This document shows positions 50,144 to 59,489 of a stretch of DNA of 64,000 nt, in pieces. This stretch comes from Nocardioides yefusunii (GTDB lineage: Bacteria > Actinomycetota > Actinomycetes > Propionibacteriales > Nocardioidaceae): contig NZ_CP034929.1 in assembly GCF_004014875.1 (NCBI RefSeq), positions 806,001-870,000 of the forward strand. Direction: 5' to 3'. The notes beneath the pieces are model-generated. The model was not told where the DNA came from, made no database searches, and was given only the letters and a program-made list of their open reading frames with translations. Each line of letters begins with the position of its first letter. Within the stretch, counting starts at the first letter, position 1. The translations under genes and the position numbers were made by a program.

Positions 50144-52915
50144 TCAGTGACCAGACAAGAGGGTCGCGGTCCGTGCGGGACCGGGGGTACCCAGTGCGCT
50201 CACTGCGGACACCGAGACCCGGAGGTCGGAGGAGGCGTGCATGCCCGTGAGCACGAGGTGCCGCACGTGGGCGGGTACCTGGACGGTTTGGTTGCCGACG
50301 CTCACCGACCACGCGTCGACGGTGCTGGCGCCGCCGCGCGGGGCCTCCCAAGCCACCACGGGGGCGTCACCGGTGTCCTCGACGGTGACCTCGCGAGGAG
50401 CTCCGGGAACAGCGTCGGCCCCTCCGGCTGCACCGGCCACCACGGTGACGGCCGGGCTGGAGCCTGCAGTGTGGGTCGCGAGCACCTCGACCACGTGCGT
50501 ACCGAGGCCGAGGCCCGTGAACGTGTGCTCGAAGGTGTAGCCGTCCAGGTCCACCCACTCGCCGGCGTCCACGCGGACCCGGTAGTGGGCGAACTCGCCG
50601 CCGTCGTCGGTCGGCAGCGCCCACGTCACGTGCAGGCTGTCGCCCTCGGCGGTGGCGCCCACCGAGGTCGGGACACCGGGCGCGACGGCGGTCTCACGCA
50701 CCGTGTAGGAGCGGGTCTGGGTGCGTCCACGAGCGGTGTCCTGGACCTCGACGCGCGTCGTCATGCCAGCGGCCAGATAGGTCGAGGGAACCGTGTGGGC
50801 GTCCTCGTAGTGCACGGAGTCGTGGTAGGCGTTCGGGGTGGTGCCCGCCGACGAGGTGCGGAACCAGATCCGGCCCGACGTACCGGGCGAGCGCGGGTCG
50901 CGGACGGTCCGGATCGTCCAGGTCCCGTCGGAGTTGCGCACCGCGGAAGCGTGCAGCGGGGCCAGCGGCGCGCCCTCGGAGGTCACGGTGGTCCAGGGCG
51001 ACGTGCCGCCTGCGTGCGCGGCACGCACCTTGACCGTCACCGGGGTCGAGACGTCCGCGTCGGAGACCGTGTACGACGTGGTGCCGGCCGGGAGCCGGAC
51101 GGTGCGGTGGCCCGCGACGGAGACGTCGTAGGCGGGCTCGGCTCCACCGCGTGCTGACGGTGCCTCCCACGTGACGGTGGTGCCGTCGGGGGAGGTGGCG
51201 CCACCGGTGACGGCCTTCAGCTCGCGCGGTGCGGACGGGGCGGTCAGGGCTGCGTCGCACCCGGTGACGTCGAGGGTGTACCCGCCGACGACGTGGCTGC
51301 GCGGGTACTCCTCGCCGTCGGCACCGTCACGGCTGCCTGCGCCACGTACGACGACGAAGGCCGAGGAGGCAGTGTCGAAGGAGTGGTGGACGTCGGCGTC
51401 GACGCCGTTGTTGCGGTGCTTGGCCCCGACGGTCGTGACGGGGCTGTCGGTGCCCAGCAGCGCGCCGGAGGCGTCGCGGATCTCCACCGCGACATCGAGT
51501 CCGGGGGTGGTCCCGGCGACGACGGCGCGGGCGCGCAGGTCGGTGCAGCCCGACAGGGCGTACCAGTCCTCGTCGGTGCCCGACGTGATCGTGGCGTTCA
51601 CGTTGGGGAGGTCGAGAGCGCGGGCGGTGGTGGCCGTGTCGCCTGCCTCGTCGCGGCGCAGCGGCAGTCCGTTCGTCTCCATGACGCCGCGTTCGGGCTG
51701 GGAGAAGACCGACAGTGCACGCGAGTTGGCGTAGTCCATCGTGCGGGTGTGCAGTGCGCTGGAGTCGTCCTCGGAGCCGAGCGGGTTCGTGGTGTCGAAG
51801 GTGTGCCACAGACCCAGGTTGTGTCCGAACTCGTGGGATGCGGTCCAGGCGAGGGTGTCGGCGTCGTAGCCGCGCATCTTGCCGGTCATGACCAGCGCGG
51901 GCGCGATCTGGTACTTCGACGCGACCGTCGAGAAGGTGCCGACGTAGGCGATGCCGACGGTGCCGTTCTGGGAGGTGCTGCCGGTGCGGGCCTGGGCCAG
52001 TGCGGCGCTGTCGCTGAAGAGGGCACGAGCACCGTAGACAGTGTCGCTGGCGCTGCTGCGGGTCAGGGCTGCCGTGCCCGGGTCCTGGGTGGTGACGTCG
52101 ACGTCGAAGGCGGCGTAGTCCTCGGCGACGCGGGCCCAGACCTCCTGGAGCAGGGTGCGCTCGGAGGCGGAGAAGGCCGGACCGTCCCCGGCGGGGTCCC
52201 AGCCCTCGTGGAAGGTCGCGACCTCGGCGTCGGTGACGTCGTACCCGCCGCCCCAGCCGGTGCCGGTGAGGTCGTGGCCGTCGACGTCGAGGAAGAGGGT
52301 GCGGGCGGCACCCGGGTTGCTGTGCAGCGCGAAGGTCGAGGCGAGCGGCGCGTGCGGTCCCTGCTCGGAGGTGAACCGGCCGGGGCCGGCCACGCCTGCC
52401 CACTCCGATGCGGGGGCTCGGGTGGCCAGCCAGGTGCCGGCGTCGGCGGCCCCGGTTCCGGGGATGGTCTCGGCGTGGGCCGTGGCCGGCGAGGGAGTCG
52501 CATCGTGTGCGTGGCCGTCGACGTCGGTGTCGCCGTGCTGGGCAGCGTGGGTCGCGAGGTCGTCGGCGACGAAGAGTCGTCCCTCGGTGTTGACGTGCAC
52601 GGTCGGGTCGGCGGCCAGGGTGGCGGCCAGACGTTCGGGCTCCAGCCCGTGGGCGTCGGCCACGGCAGCGAGGGCGTCGCTCTCGGCGCCGCCCAGGGCT
52701 TCCACCGCCTCGACCCCGGAGACGGGGGAGTCGAGCCGCACCACTGGCGTCTCGACCACCGGCGTCTCGACCACCGGCGTCGCGGCCGCGGTCGTGCTCG
52801 GCGGGTGCGGGATGTCGTCGGTGAGGGCGAACGGCACGGTACCGCCCACGAGCGCGGCTGCGATCCCCGCGGCGAGACGCGGGCTGAACCTCAGGAAATT
52901 CGACGCCTTGGTCAC
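50144..52915 (-). CDS. Secreted metzincin-like zinc metalloprotease with FN3 domains (copy 2)
   Basis: A 923-residue paralog of the preceding gene, from GTG 52915, with signal or anchor LAAGIAAALVGGTVPFAL. The catalytic core is TLFLDVDGHDLTG, HEFGHNLGLWH (His at 361, 365, 371; full HExxHxxGxxH) and Met-turn RTMDYAN. A His/Asp-rich propeptide-like segment (HGDTDVDGHAHDA) precedes the catalytic domain, and FN3-like repeats (VTWEAPSARGGAEP; VTWALPTDDGGEFAHYRV) follow. A 15-bp repeat encodes TPVVETPVVETPVV near residue 50. It is divergent from ftsE with 143 bp between starts. Confidence 0.88.
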   Translation of the reverse strand: MTKASNFLRFSPRLAAGIAAALVGGTVPFALTDDIPHPPSTTAAATPVVETPVVETPVVRLDSPVSGVEAVEALGGAESDALAAVADAHGLEPERLAATLAADPTVHVNTEGRLFVADDLATHAAQHGDTDVDGHAHDATPSPATAHAETIPGTGAADAGTWLATRAPASEWAGVAGPGRFTSEQGPHAPLASTFALHSNPGAARTLFLDVDGHDLTGTGWGGGYDVTDAEVATFHEGWDPAGDGPAFSASERTLLQEVWARVAEDYAAFDVDVTTQDPGTAALTRSSASDTVYGARALFSDSAALAQARTGSTSQNGTVGIAYVGTFSTVASKYQIAPALVMTGKMRGYDADTLAWTASHEFGHNLGLWHTFDTTNPLGSEDDSSALHTRTMDYANSRALSVFSQPERGVMETNGLPLRRDEAGDTATTARALDLPNVNATITSGTDEDWYALSGCTDLRARAVVAGTTPGLDVAVEIRDASGALLGTDSPVTTVGAKHRNNGVDADVHHSFDTASSAFVVVRGAGSRDGADGEEYPRSHVVGGYTLDVTGCDAALTAPSAPRELKAVTGGATSPDGTTVTWEAPSARGGAEPAYDVSVAGHRTVRLPAGTTSYTVSDADVSTPVTVKVRAAHAGGTSPWTTVTSEGAPLAPLHASAVRNSDGTWTIRTVRDPRSPGTSGRIWFRTSSAGTTPNAYHDSVHYEDAHTVPSTYLAAGMTTRVEVQDTARGRTQTRSYTVRETAVAPGVPTSVGATAEGDSLHVTWALPTDDGGEFAHYRVRVDAGEWVDLDGYTFEHTFTGLGLGTHVVEVLATHTAGSSPAVTVVAGAAGGADAVPGAPREVTVEDTGDAPVVAWEAPRGGASTVDAWSVSVGNQTVQVPAHVRHLVLTGMHASSDLRVSVSAVSALGTPGPARTATLLSGH

Positions 52916-53058
52916 CTCGACCAGATCGGTCGCGCGTGCAGCATCGGGAGAGGTTCGGGCAAATGAGGGCCGTCTTCGGGACCTAGGTCCCGGCACGCGG
53001 CGTCCGTCACGGCGAGCGTCCCCACACCGTGACGGATGCTCACGTATCGTCGATCCAC

Positions 53059-53748
53059 GTGATTCGCTTCGAGAAGGTGACCAAGGCCTACCCGGGCCAC
53101 GCCCAGCCCGCGCTCGACCAGGTCTCGGTCGAGATCGAGAAGGGCGAGTTCGTCTTCCTGGTCGGTTCGTCCGGCTCGGGCAAGTCGACCTTCCTGCGTC
53201 TGGTGCTGCGGGAGTACCGCCCCACGGCGGGTCGTGTGTACGTCGCGGGCAAGGAGATCAACCGCCTCTCCAACTGGAAGGTGCCTGCGCTGCGTCGTCA
53301 GATCGGCACGGTCTTCCAGGACTTCCGGTTGCTGCCCAACAAGACGGTGGCCGAGAACGTCGCGTTCGCGATGCAGGTGACGGGCCGTTCGCGCGCCGAC
53401 GTGCGCAAGCTCGTTCCCGAGACCCTCGAACTGGTGGGTCTGGAGGGCAAGGCCGACCGGATGCCCGACGAACTCTCCGGTGGTGAGCAGCAGCGTGTGG
53501 CCGTGGCCCGCGCCTACGTGAACCGTCCGATGATCCTGATCGCCGACGAGCCCACCGGAAACCTCGACCCGACGACGTCGGTCGGCATCATGAAGCTGCT
53601 CGACCGGATCAACCGCGAGGGCACGACGGTGGTCATGGCCACCCACGACGCCGGGATCGTCGACCAGATGCGCAAGCGCGTCATCGAGCTGGAGCACGGC
53701 CGGATGCTGCGCGACCAGTCCCAGGGCGTCTACGGCGCCCGCGGCTGA
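53059..53748 (+). CDS. ftsE: Cell division ATP-binding protein FtsE
   Basis: A 229-residue ABC ATPase that with FtsX activates peptidoglycan hydrolysis at the division site. It begins [13 protein letters not shown]; Walker A is GSSGSGKST (residues 36-44), with [17 protein letters not shown], signature [14 protein letters not shown] and Walker [15 protein letters not shown] 53059 gives the usual family length; the frame is open ten codons upstream. No clear ribosome site. ftsX follows after 54 bp. Confidence 0.95.
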   Translation: MIRFEKVTKAYPGHAQPALDQVSVEIEKGEFVFLVGSSGSGKSTFLRLVLREYRPTAGRVYVAGKEINRLSNWKVPALRRQIGTVFQDFRLLPNKTVAENVAFAMQVTGRSRADVRKLVPETLELVGLEGKADRMPDELSGGEQQRVAVARAYVNRPMILIADEPTGNLDPTTSVGIMKLLDRINREGTTVVMATHDAGIVDQMRKRVIELEHGRMLRDQSQGVYGARG

Positions 53749-53802
53749 GTCCGTTCCCGATCCAGTTCCCCTGAACCACCACCGAGAGGTCACCCCACTC
53801 CC

Positions 53803-54714
53803 ATGCAGTCGCGATACGTCTTCTCCGAACTCGGACAGGGCCTGCGCCGCAACCTGTCGATGCACGTCGCCGTCGTGCTCACGCTCTTCGTCTCCCTGAC
53901 CCTGGTCGGTCTGGGTGTCCTGCTCAATCAGCAGGCCGCGAAGGCGTCGGAGCACTGGGGCTCGCAGCTCCAGATCACCGTCTGGCTGTGCAAGGCCAAC
54001 GACTCCAGCCCCGGCTGCACTGGTGAGGTCACCGACGTCCAGCGCGACGCGATCGTGAAGGTCGTCCAGGACAACCCTGAGGTCGCGGGACATCACTTGG
54101 AGTCCAAGGAGGTCGCGTTCGAGAAGGTCAAGGAGTTGCTCGGCGAGGAGCGCTTCGAGGGCCCCAACCCGGCCGCGACGGCCCAGGACATGCCGGAGTC
54201 GGTGTGGATCGAGCTCAAGGACCCCGAGCAGTACGAGGGCATCACGTCCGCTGTGGAGGGTCTCGACGGTGTCTCCGGCATCCGCGACATGCGCGACACC
54301 CTGAAGCCGATCTACGGCGCCCTCGACGCCCTCAAGTGGGGTGCGATCGGAACGGCTGCGTTCCTGGTGCTCGCAGCCCTGCTGCTGGTCGGCAACACGA
54401 TCCGTCTGGCGGCGTTCGCGCGTCGCAAGGAGATCGGCATCATGCGTCTGGTGGGCGCCTCGACCGTCTACATCGCGTTGCCGTTCCTGCTGGAGTCGTT
54501 GGTGACGGCACTGCTGGGTGTGGCGCTGGCCGGCGGCACGCTCGCTGCCTTCATGCACTTCGTGGTCGGTGACCTCGCGGCCGACAACCTGCAGTTCATG
54601 CCGTGGGTGGGTTCGGGCGAGTTCGGCGTCGCGCTGGCTGCGATCGCGATCCTCGGCCCGGTGCTGACGTTGCTCCCGACACTCGTGCTGACGCGCAAAT
54701 ACCTCAAGGTGTGA
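53803..54714 (+). CDS. ftsX: Cell division protein FtsX
   Basis: A 303-residue membrane protein with four helices: one N-terminal (VAVVLTLFVSLTLVGLGVLL), a large extracellular loop with two Cys (CKANDSSPGC), then three helices including AFLVLAALLLVGNTIRLAAFARRKEIGIMRLVGAS, whose latter part is the FtsX/MacB signature. In mycobacteria the loop recruits the hydrolase RipC. Here an M23 hydrolase gene follows directly, a likely partner. GAGAGG lies upstream of ATG 53803. Confidence 0.95.
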   Translation: MQSRYVFSELGQGLRRNLSMHVAVVLTLFVSLTLVGLGVLLNQQAAKASEHWGSQLQITVWLCKANDSSPGCTGEVTDVQRDAIVKVVQDNPEVAGHHLESKEVAFEKVKELLGEERFEGPNPAATAQDMPESVWIELKDPEQYEGITSAVEGLDGVSGIRDMRDTLKPIYGALDALKWGAIGTAAFLVLAALLLVGNTIRLAAFARRKEIGIMRLVGASTVYIALPFLLESLVTALLGVALAGGTLAAFMHFVVGDLAADNLQFMPWVGSGEFGVALAAIAILGPVLTLLPTLVLTRKYLKV

Positions 54715-54783
54715 GGCCTCGCGGGTACCGTCGCACAGGTACGTCTTCCTTCTCCTGACCACTGCTGCAGAAAAGGTCCTCTG

Positions 54784-56064
54784 GTGCGTTCCTTCCCCCG
54801 TACCGGCCGTCGTCGTGCGGCGTCCGCGCTGCTCGCTGCCGTGATGGCGACCTCGCTGATGTCGGCCTCGACGTCGGCGCTGGCCGACGACCTCAAGGAC
54901 AAGCAGAAGAAGGTCGAGAAGGACATCGACCACGCCGAGGACGACCTGCACTCCTCCAGCAAGGAGGCTCGTGAGGCGAGCGCCCGGCTGGCCGCGGCAC
55001 AGAAGAAGTTGGCCTCCGCACAGGGGGCTCTCGCTGCTGCGGAGGCGAAGGTGTCCTCCGCGAAGGCCGAGGACGAACGGATGCGTCTCGCGCTGGCCGC
55101 AGCAGAGGCTGAGCTGGCCCGGGCCGAGAAGGCGCTCTCCGACGGCGAGGCCCGCACGGCCGAGCAGCAGGAGTCGGTCGCGGCCACCATCACCGACATG
55201 TACCAGCAGGGCGACCCGTCGCTGATCGCGTTCGCGTCCCTGCTCGACGCCAAGACCCCCGCCGACCTGGCTCGTCAGAGCGAGATGAAGCAGGCCATCG
55301 TCGACCGTGAGGCCGGCGCCTACCAGGAGTTGGTCGCCTCGCGCGTCCTGCTCGAGGTGCAGCGCGGACAGGTCGAGGACGCCCGCGACGCCGTCGAGGT
55401 CCAGCGCAAGGCTGCAGCTGCCCACCTGAGCGCGATGCAGGCACTCGAGGACGCAGCCCAGCGTGCTCGTGACGACGTGGCCGCACTGGTCACCCAGCGT
55501 GAGTCCGCCGCCGCGGCCGCAGCGAAGGCTCGCGCCGCCGACGAGGCCGCGCTCCAGGCACTCAAGCGCGAGGAGTCCCGGATCGAGGACCTGCTCCGCA
55601 AGCGTGCCGCCGCCCGCGCCAAGAAGCAGGGTGAGGCCCGCAAGACCCCGACGGTCGCCACCGGAGGTGGGACGTTCTACGCGCCCGTCCAGGGTGGACG
55701 TCTCTCCTCGCCGTACGGCATGCGTCAGCACCCGATCTACGGCTACTGGGGCATGCACGACGGCCAGGACTGGGCGGTGGGCTGCGGGACTCCGATGTAC
55801 GCCACTGCCGACGGCGAGGTCGTGGCCCGCTACGCCGACAGCGTCTACGGCAACCGACTCTTCGTCGACCACGGCCGTCTGCGCGGCGTCAACGTGAGCA
55901 GCAACTACAACCACGCGACCAGTTACGTCGTCAGCGTCGGGCAGCGCGTCAAGCGTGGTCAGCTGGTCGGGTACGTCGGCAGCACCGGCTGGTCGACGGG
56001 CTGCCACCTGCACTTCACCGTGCGGGTCAACGGCGCCACTGCCGACCCGCGCGACTGGCTCTGA
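54784..56064 (+). CDS. M23 family peptidase with coiled coil (EnvC/RipC-like context)
   Basis: A 426-residue secreted cell-wall hydrolase. The signal peptide ends near TSALA-D; a long Ala/Glu/Lys coiled coil spans about residues 35-285; the LytM domain follows. Catalytic zinc ligands are present: H325-x3-D329 (MHDGQD) and H408-x-H410 (CHLHF), so unlike EnvC it should be an active endopeptidase. GTG start. It sits between ftsX and smpB, and is probably activated by FtsEX at the septum through its coiled coil. Confidence 0.92.
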   Translation: MRSFPRTGRRRAASALLAAVMATSLMSASTSALADDLKDKQKKVEKDIDHAEDDLHSSSKEAREASARLAAAQKKLASAQGALAAAEAKVSSAKAEDERMRLALAAAEAELARAEKALSDGEARTAEQQESVAATITDMYQQGDPSLIAFASLLDAKTPADLARQSEMKQAIVDREAGAYQELVASRVLLEVQRGQVEDARDAVEVQRKAAAAHLSAMQALEDAAQRARDDVAALVTQRESAAAAAAKARAADEAALQALKREESRIEDLLRKRAAARAKKQGEARKTPTVATGGGTFYAPVQGGRLSSPYGMRQHPIYGYWGMHDGQDWAVGCGTPMYATADGEVVARYADSVYGNRLFVDHGRLRGVNVSSNYNHATSYVVSVGQRVKRGQLVGYVGSTGWSTGCHLHFTVRVNGATADPRDWL

Positions 56065-56075
56065 ACGTCGTCGTC

Positions 56076-56106
56076 CGGGCTTCTCCGCATGGGGTGGAGA
56101 GGCCCG
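56076..56106 (+). terminator. Hairpin between the M23 peptidase gene and smpB
   Basis: CGGGCTTCTCC (56076-56086) and GGAGAGGCCCG (56096-56106) form an 11-bp stem with one G-U pair and a 9-base loop. It could end the ftsEX–M23 transcript or reduce read-through into smpB. Confidence 0.55.
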
Positions 56107-56144
56107 TCTGACACTTCCGGGCCCACATTTGGGAGGATGGGTGA

Positions 56145-56624
56145 ATGGCCAAGGAGCAGGGCACCAAGCTGATCGCGCAGAACAAGAAGGCGCGCCACGA
56201 TTACCACATCGAGACCACCTGGGAGGCGGGCCTCGTCCTGGTGGGTACCGAGGTGAAGTCGTTGCGTCAGGGACGCGCGTCGCTGGTGGACGGCTTCGGC
56301 GAGATCGACAACGGTGAGGCGTGGCTGCTGCAGGCCCACATCCCGGAGTACTCCCAGGGCACCTGGACCAACCACATGTCGCGTCGCAAGCGGAAGCTGC
56401 TGCTCAACCGCCACGAGATCGACAAGATCGAGCGCAAGCTGATGGACAAGGGCTACACCCTGATCCCGCTCTCGCTCTACTTCAAGGACGGCCGCGCCAA
56501 GGTCGAGATCGCTCTGGCCAAGGGCAAGAAGCAGTTCGACAAGCGCCACACCCTGGCCACCCAGCAGGCCAACCGGGAGAAGGAAGCTGCGGTGCAGCGT
56601 CGTCTCAAGGGGCTCAAGGACTGA
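56145..56624 (+). CDS. smpB: SsrA-binding protein SmpB
   Basis: A 159-residue protein that binds tmRNA and delivers it to stalled ribosomes. The sequence holds [29 protein letters not shown], split by the conserved core YHIE and GTEVKSLR, then [18 protein letters not shown] and the basic tail [14 protein letters not shown] 56145 follows GGGAGGA. Its RNA partner gene ssrA is 2.4 kb downstream. Confidence 0.97.
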   Translation: MAKEQGTKLIAQNKKARHDYHIETTWEAGLVLVGTEVKSLRQGRASLVDGFGEIDNGEAWLLQAHIPEYSQGTWTNHMSRRKRKLLLNRHEIDKIERKLMDKGYTLIPLSLYFKDGRAKVEIALAKGKKQFDKRHTLATQQANREKEAAVQRRLKGLKD

Positions 56625-56687
56625 CGTCCTCGACCCTGCAGGGGTACGTTCCCTCCACGCCGTCCGGCGTCAGGAGGGAGCCCCGCC

Positions 56688-57653
56688 GTGTGCCTGCACC
56701 ACCAGATCGATCCTGAGGTCGACGTCGCCACCGGTCCCGGTCACGTCACCGGGGCTGCGCTCGACGCCGACGTCGACGCGGTGCGGGCGTGGACCGCGCG
56801 GCACGGGCTGCCGGGGTTGGTCGACATCCACGCCCACCTGCTGCCGCCGCGGGTCTTCCGCAAGGTTCGCGAGCAGTTCGACGCTGCGGGTCCGCTGATC
56901 GGGCGCCCGTGGCCGCTGCGCTACCGCGACACCAACCCGGGGCTGGTGGAGATCCTGCGCCGCTTCGGGGTGCAGACGTTCTCGGCGTTGCCGTACGCGC
57001 ACCGCCCCGGGATGGCGGAGTTCCTCAACGACTGGGCTGCGGCGTTCGCGGCCGAGCACGACGAGGTGCTGCGCTGCGGGACGTTCTTCCCCGAGCCCGA
57101 TGGATCGGCCGCCAGCTACGTCGCGGAGCGGATCGCCTCAGGGCTGAAGCTCTTCAAGGTGCACGTCCAGGTGGGTGCCTTTCACGTCACCGACCCGCTG
57201 ATCGACGACGCCTGGGGCGTCATCGCCGAGGCCGGGACGCCGGTGGTGCTGCACGCCGGGTCGGGGCCGATCCCCACCGAGCACACCGGGCCGGGACCGG
57301 TGGCCGAGCTGCTGCGGCGGCACCCGCGGCTGCGGCTGGTGATCGCGCACGCCGGGGCGCCCGAGTACCGCGAGTTCCTCGATCTGGCGGTGCGGTACGA
57401 GCACGTCGGGCTCGACACGACGATGGCGTTCACTCCCTACTTCGACGAGATGGGTGGGATCTACCCGCCCGACCTCGTTCCGGCGCTGGGGGAGGTAGGG
57501 CTGGCCGGGAAGGTCTTCCTCGGTTCGGACTTCCCCAACATCCCCTACCCCTACGTCGAACAGTTGGACGCTCTGGAGCGCCTCGGTCTGGGGGAGCGGT
57601 GGCTGCGCGCCGTGTGCCGCGAGAACGTCCGGAATCTGTTCGGGATCTGCTGA
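56688..57653 (+). CDS. Amidohydrolase family protein
   Basis: A 321-residue metal-dependent hydrolase or decarboxylase-type TIM barrel of the amidohydrolase_2 group. Metal-site elements are in order: DIHAHLLPP (HxH), KLFKVHVQVG, VVLHAGSG, LVIAHAG and the Asp in LGSDFPN. GTG start with AGGAGGGAG upstream. The substrate is unknown. It lies between smpB and an unknown secreted protein gene and does not look part of trans-translation. Confidence 0.85.
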   Translation: MCLHHQIDPEVDVATGPGHVTGAALDADVDAVRAWTARHGLPGLVDIHAHLLPPRVFRKVREQFDAAGPLIGRPWPLRYRDTNPGLVEILRRFGVQTFSALPYAHRPGMAEFLNDWAAAFAAEHDEVLRCGTFFPEPDGSAASYVAERIASGLKLFKVHVQVGAFHVTDPLIDDAWGVIAEAGTPVVLHAGSGPIPTEHTGPGPVAELLRRHPRLRLVIAHAGAPEYREFLDLAVRYEHVGLDTTMAFTPYFDEMGGIYPPDLVPALGEVGLAGKVFLGSDFPNIPYPYVEQLDALERLGLGERWLRAVCRENVRNLFGIC

Positions 57654-57694
57654 ACGGGTGGTCCGGTTCGCTGGTGGTGCGGGAGATTCTGGCC

Positions 57695-58981
57695 ATGGTG
57701 ATCCGGTCCAGGAATTCTGAAGCACGACGTCCGGCAGCGCTGGTCCTGTCGGTGTTGGTTGCCCTGTTGCTCTCCGTGCCGGCGGTGGCTCCAGCGCATG
57801 CAGAGGCGACGCTCACCATGACCTTCACAGGGGTGGCCGTCCCCGTCGGAGAGACGGTGACGCTGTCCTTGTGTGCCACGGAGTGCCTGGATAGTCCGGG
57901 GAAGTCGGGGGCCGCGGTCGTGCCGTCGCTCACGGGAACCGGAGGGCGCGCGTTGCAGGAGCGCGCGGTGGTGCATGCCCCAGGAACGGTGACGTTCGTC
58001 ATCGCCGAGGTACCGGCGGGGAAGTGGCGGATGCATCTGGCCTCCTCGATGGCACGGCACAACGGCTACGTCACGGAAGCGGGCTTGACGTCGTTCGTGT
58101 TCTCCCAGGCGTGGGTGATGGATCTCGAGGCGGACGTGGTCAGGCTGACGTGGACCCGGCATCTGTCCCCGGGAACGAGCGAGGAGATCGACCCCGAGGA
58201 GATCGACCCCGAGGACGTCGAGTTCCTGCAGGACGTGGCCAACGCGCCCGCGGTGCCCACACCGAACCGGGCCAAGGGGGAGACGCACACCAGTGCCTCG
58301 TACCTCAAGCGCGTCCACGACACCACTGAGGAGTGGTGGGAGGCGTGGGAGTACCGGCCCGAGTTGGGGTCGATCGGGTTCCGGGCTCGGATCAAGGGGA
58401 TGCCCTCGGCAGCGATCTACGACGACGGTTGGGGTCGGGTCACCAGAGGCAAGGTGTCTAGGTTCGTCCCGGGCACGCGATTCACCTTCAGTTGGCACGC
58501 GTGCGACGGCACGGTGAAGGCGGCCGTCACCAGGGTGCCGAAGACCAAGACCTTCCAGTGGGACCTCAAGCGTGATCGCAAGCGGGGTGTGGACTGGGTG
58601 GGCCCGTTCCGAGGCACCTACCTGCAGACCACCGTGACCCGTGCCGGAGCGGCGCCCGACGTGCGGCGCTACTGGGTGAAGTGCTCGGGCAAGAACAAGG
58701 CGGCCGACGCCACCTGGGCGGTGGACAGGTGGGGCGAGGTCATGGAGGACCCGCTCTACACCGGGCGTCGGATCAAGGTGGCGAAGACTGTCGTGGCGCC
58801 CGGGGCGAAGGTGTCCCGCACCTGGTACGTCGGCAAGCGTCGCCTCGCCACGACCGGACGGTCCCTCACGGTGCGTCATGCGTGGCGGACCAAGAAGGTC
58901 CGTCTGGTGGTGAAGGTGAAGAGCCAGGGGCGCACGCTCGAGCGGACCCACGTGTTCGGGCCGTTCTGGGACGGACGATGA
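57695..58981 (+). CDS. Secreted protein of unknown function
   Basis: A 428-residue exported protein. ATG 57695 has GGGAG upstream; a signal peptide (ALVLSVLVALLLSVPAVAPAHA) follows a basic start. The N-terminal domain is beta-rich with two Cys (LSLCATECL); then an acidic linker with a perfect 15-bp duplication (EEIDP twice, 58181-58210); then two basic, Trp/Tyr-containing domains (FTFSWHACDGTVKAAVTRV; KVSRTWYVGKRRLATTGRSL). The last resembles Ig-like repeats in actinobacterial surface proteins. I do not recognise the family. Confidence 0.75.
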   Translation: MVIRSRNSEARRPAALVLSVLVALLLSVPAVAPAHAEATLTMTFTGVAVPVGETVTLSLCATECLDSPGKSGAAVVPSLTGTGGRALQERAVVHAPGTVTFVIAEVPAGKWRMHLASSMARHNGYVTEAGLTSFVFSQAWVMDLEADVVRLTWTRHLSPGTSEEIDPEEIDPEDVEFLQDVANAPAVPTPNRAKGETHTSASYLKRVHDTTEEWWEAWEYRPELGSIGFRARIKGMPSAAIYDDGWGRVTRGKVSRFVPGTRFTFSWHACDGTVKAAVTRVPKTKTFQWDLKRDRKRGVDWVGPFRGTYLQTTVTRAGAAPDVRRYWVKCSGKNKAADATWAVDRWGEVMEDPLYTGRRIKVAKTVVAPGAKVSRTWYVGKRRLATTGRSLTVRHAWRTKKVRLVVKVKSQGRTLERTHVFGPFWDGR

Positions 58982-59044
58982 CGCTGTCGAGGTCGTGGCT
59001 CCTTGCCACGAGGGGTATGCTGGCCACAGTTTGAAAACTCAAGA

Positions 59045-59412
59045 GGGGCTGATCGGTTTCGACTTGGGACGTTAGTTCCAGGGGAAGCGGGTCGAGAAGC
59101 CAGCGTTATCTCGTTAACGATCGCTGGAAACCAATAGTTGCCAACTCCAAGCGCAACGACTTCGCTCTCGCTGCCTGAGCAGTGATCGAAGGGTCTGACC
59201 GGGCATCTGTCCTCGTCCCGGACCCAGGCCTCATTTAGAGGACTTGCTGCGGACTCCCTGCCGGGAGGTGTCCGCGGGACTTTTTCCCGGCTGAGCCTGT
59301 CGATGATGTGTCTGTGCAAGCATCGGGGCCGAGAAAAGCGCCAGCACCGACTACACCCGTAGAAGACCTGGATCGGCGCTCGAGGACCGGGGTTCGATTC
59401 CCCGCAGCTCCA
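59045..59412 (+). ncRNA. ssrA: Transfer-messenger RNA (tmRNA)
   Basis: The 5' end GGGGCTGATCGGTTTCGAC and 3' end TTCGATTCCCCGCAGCTCC form the tRNA-like acceptor and T arms. The resume codon GCC is at 59140 and the tag reading frame 59140-59178 encodes ANSKRNDFALAA followed by TGA, a standard actinobacterial degradation tag. After the acceptor stem and discriminator A the genome reads CAC, so CCA is probably added after transcription. smpB is 2.4 kb upstream. The ends are placed by pairing and may differ by a few bases. Confidence 0.95.
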
Positions 59413-59489
59413 CACAGAGGCGTTCGCGAAATAGTGCCTGAACCATTCGCGAAAAAGTTCGCGCCTCAGACCAGCCCTCTTGGCACAAC

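Noticed and set aside
52912..56013. Leftward open frame of about 1,030 codons opposite ftsE, ftsX and the M23 gene
   Set aside because: The three rightward genes have clear family motifs; the antisense translation has none and is a composition effect.
56789..58981. Rightward 730-codon frame that would join the amidohydrolase region to the secreted protein
   Set aside because: Its first 300 codons are out of frame with the amidohydrolase, which has clear motifs. The secreted protein has its own ribosome site and signal peptide at 57695.
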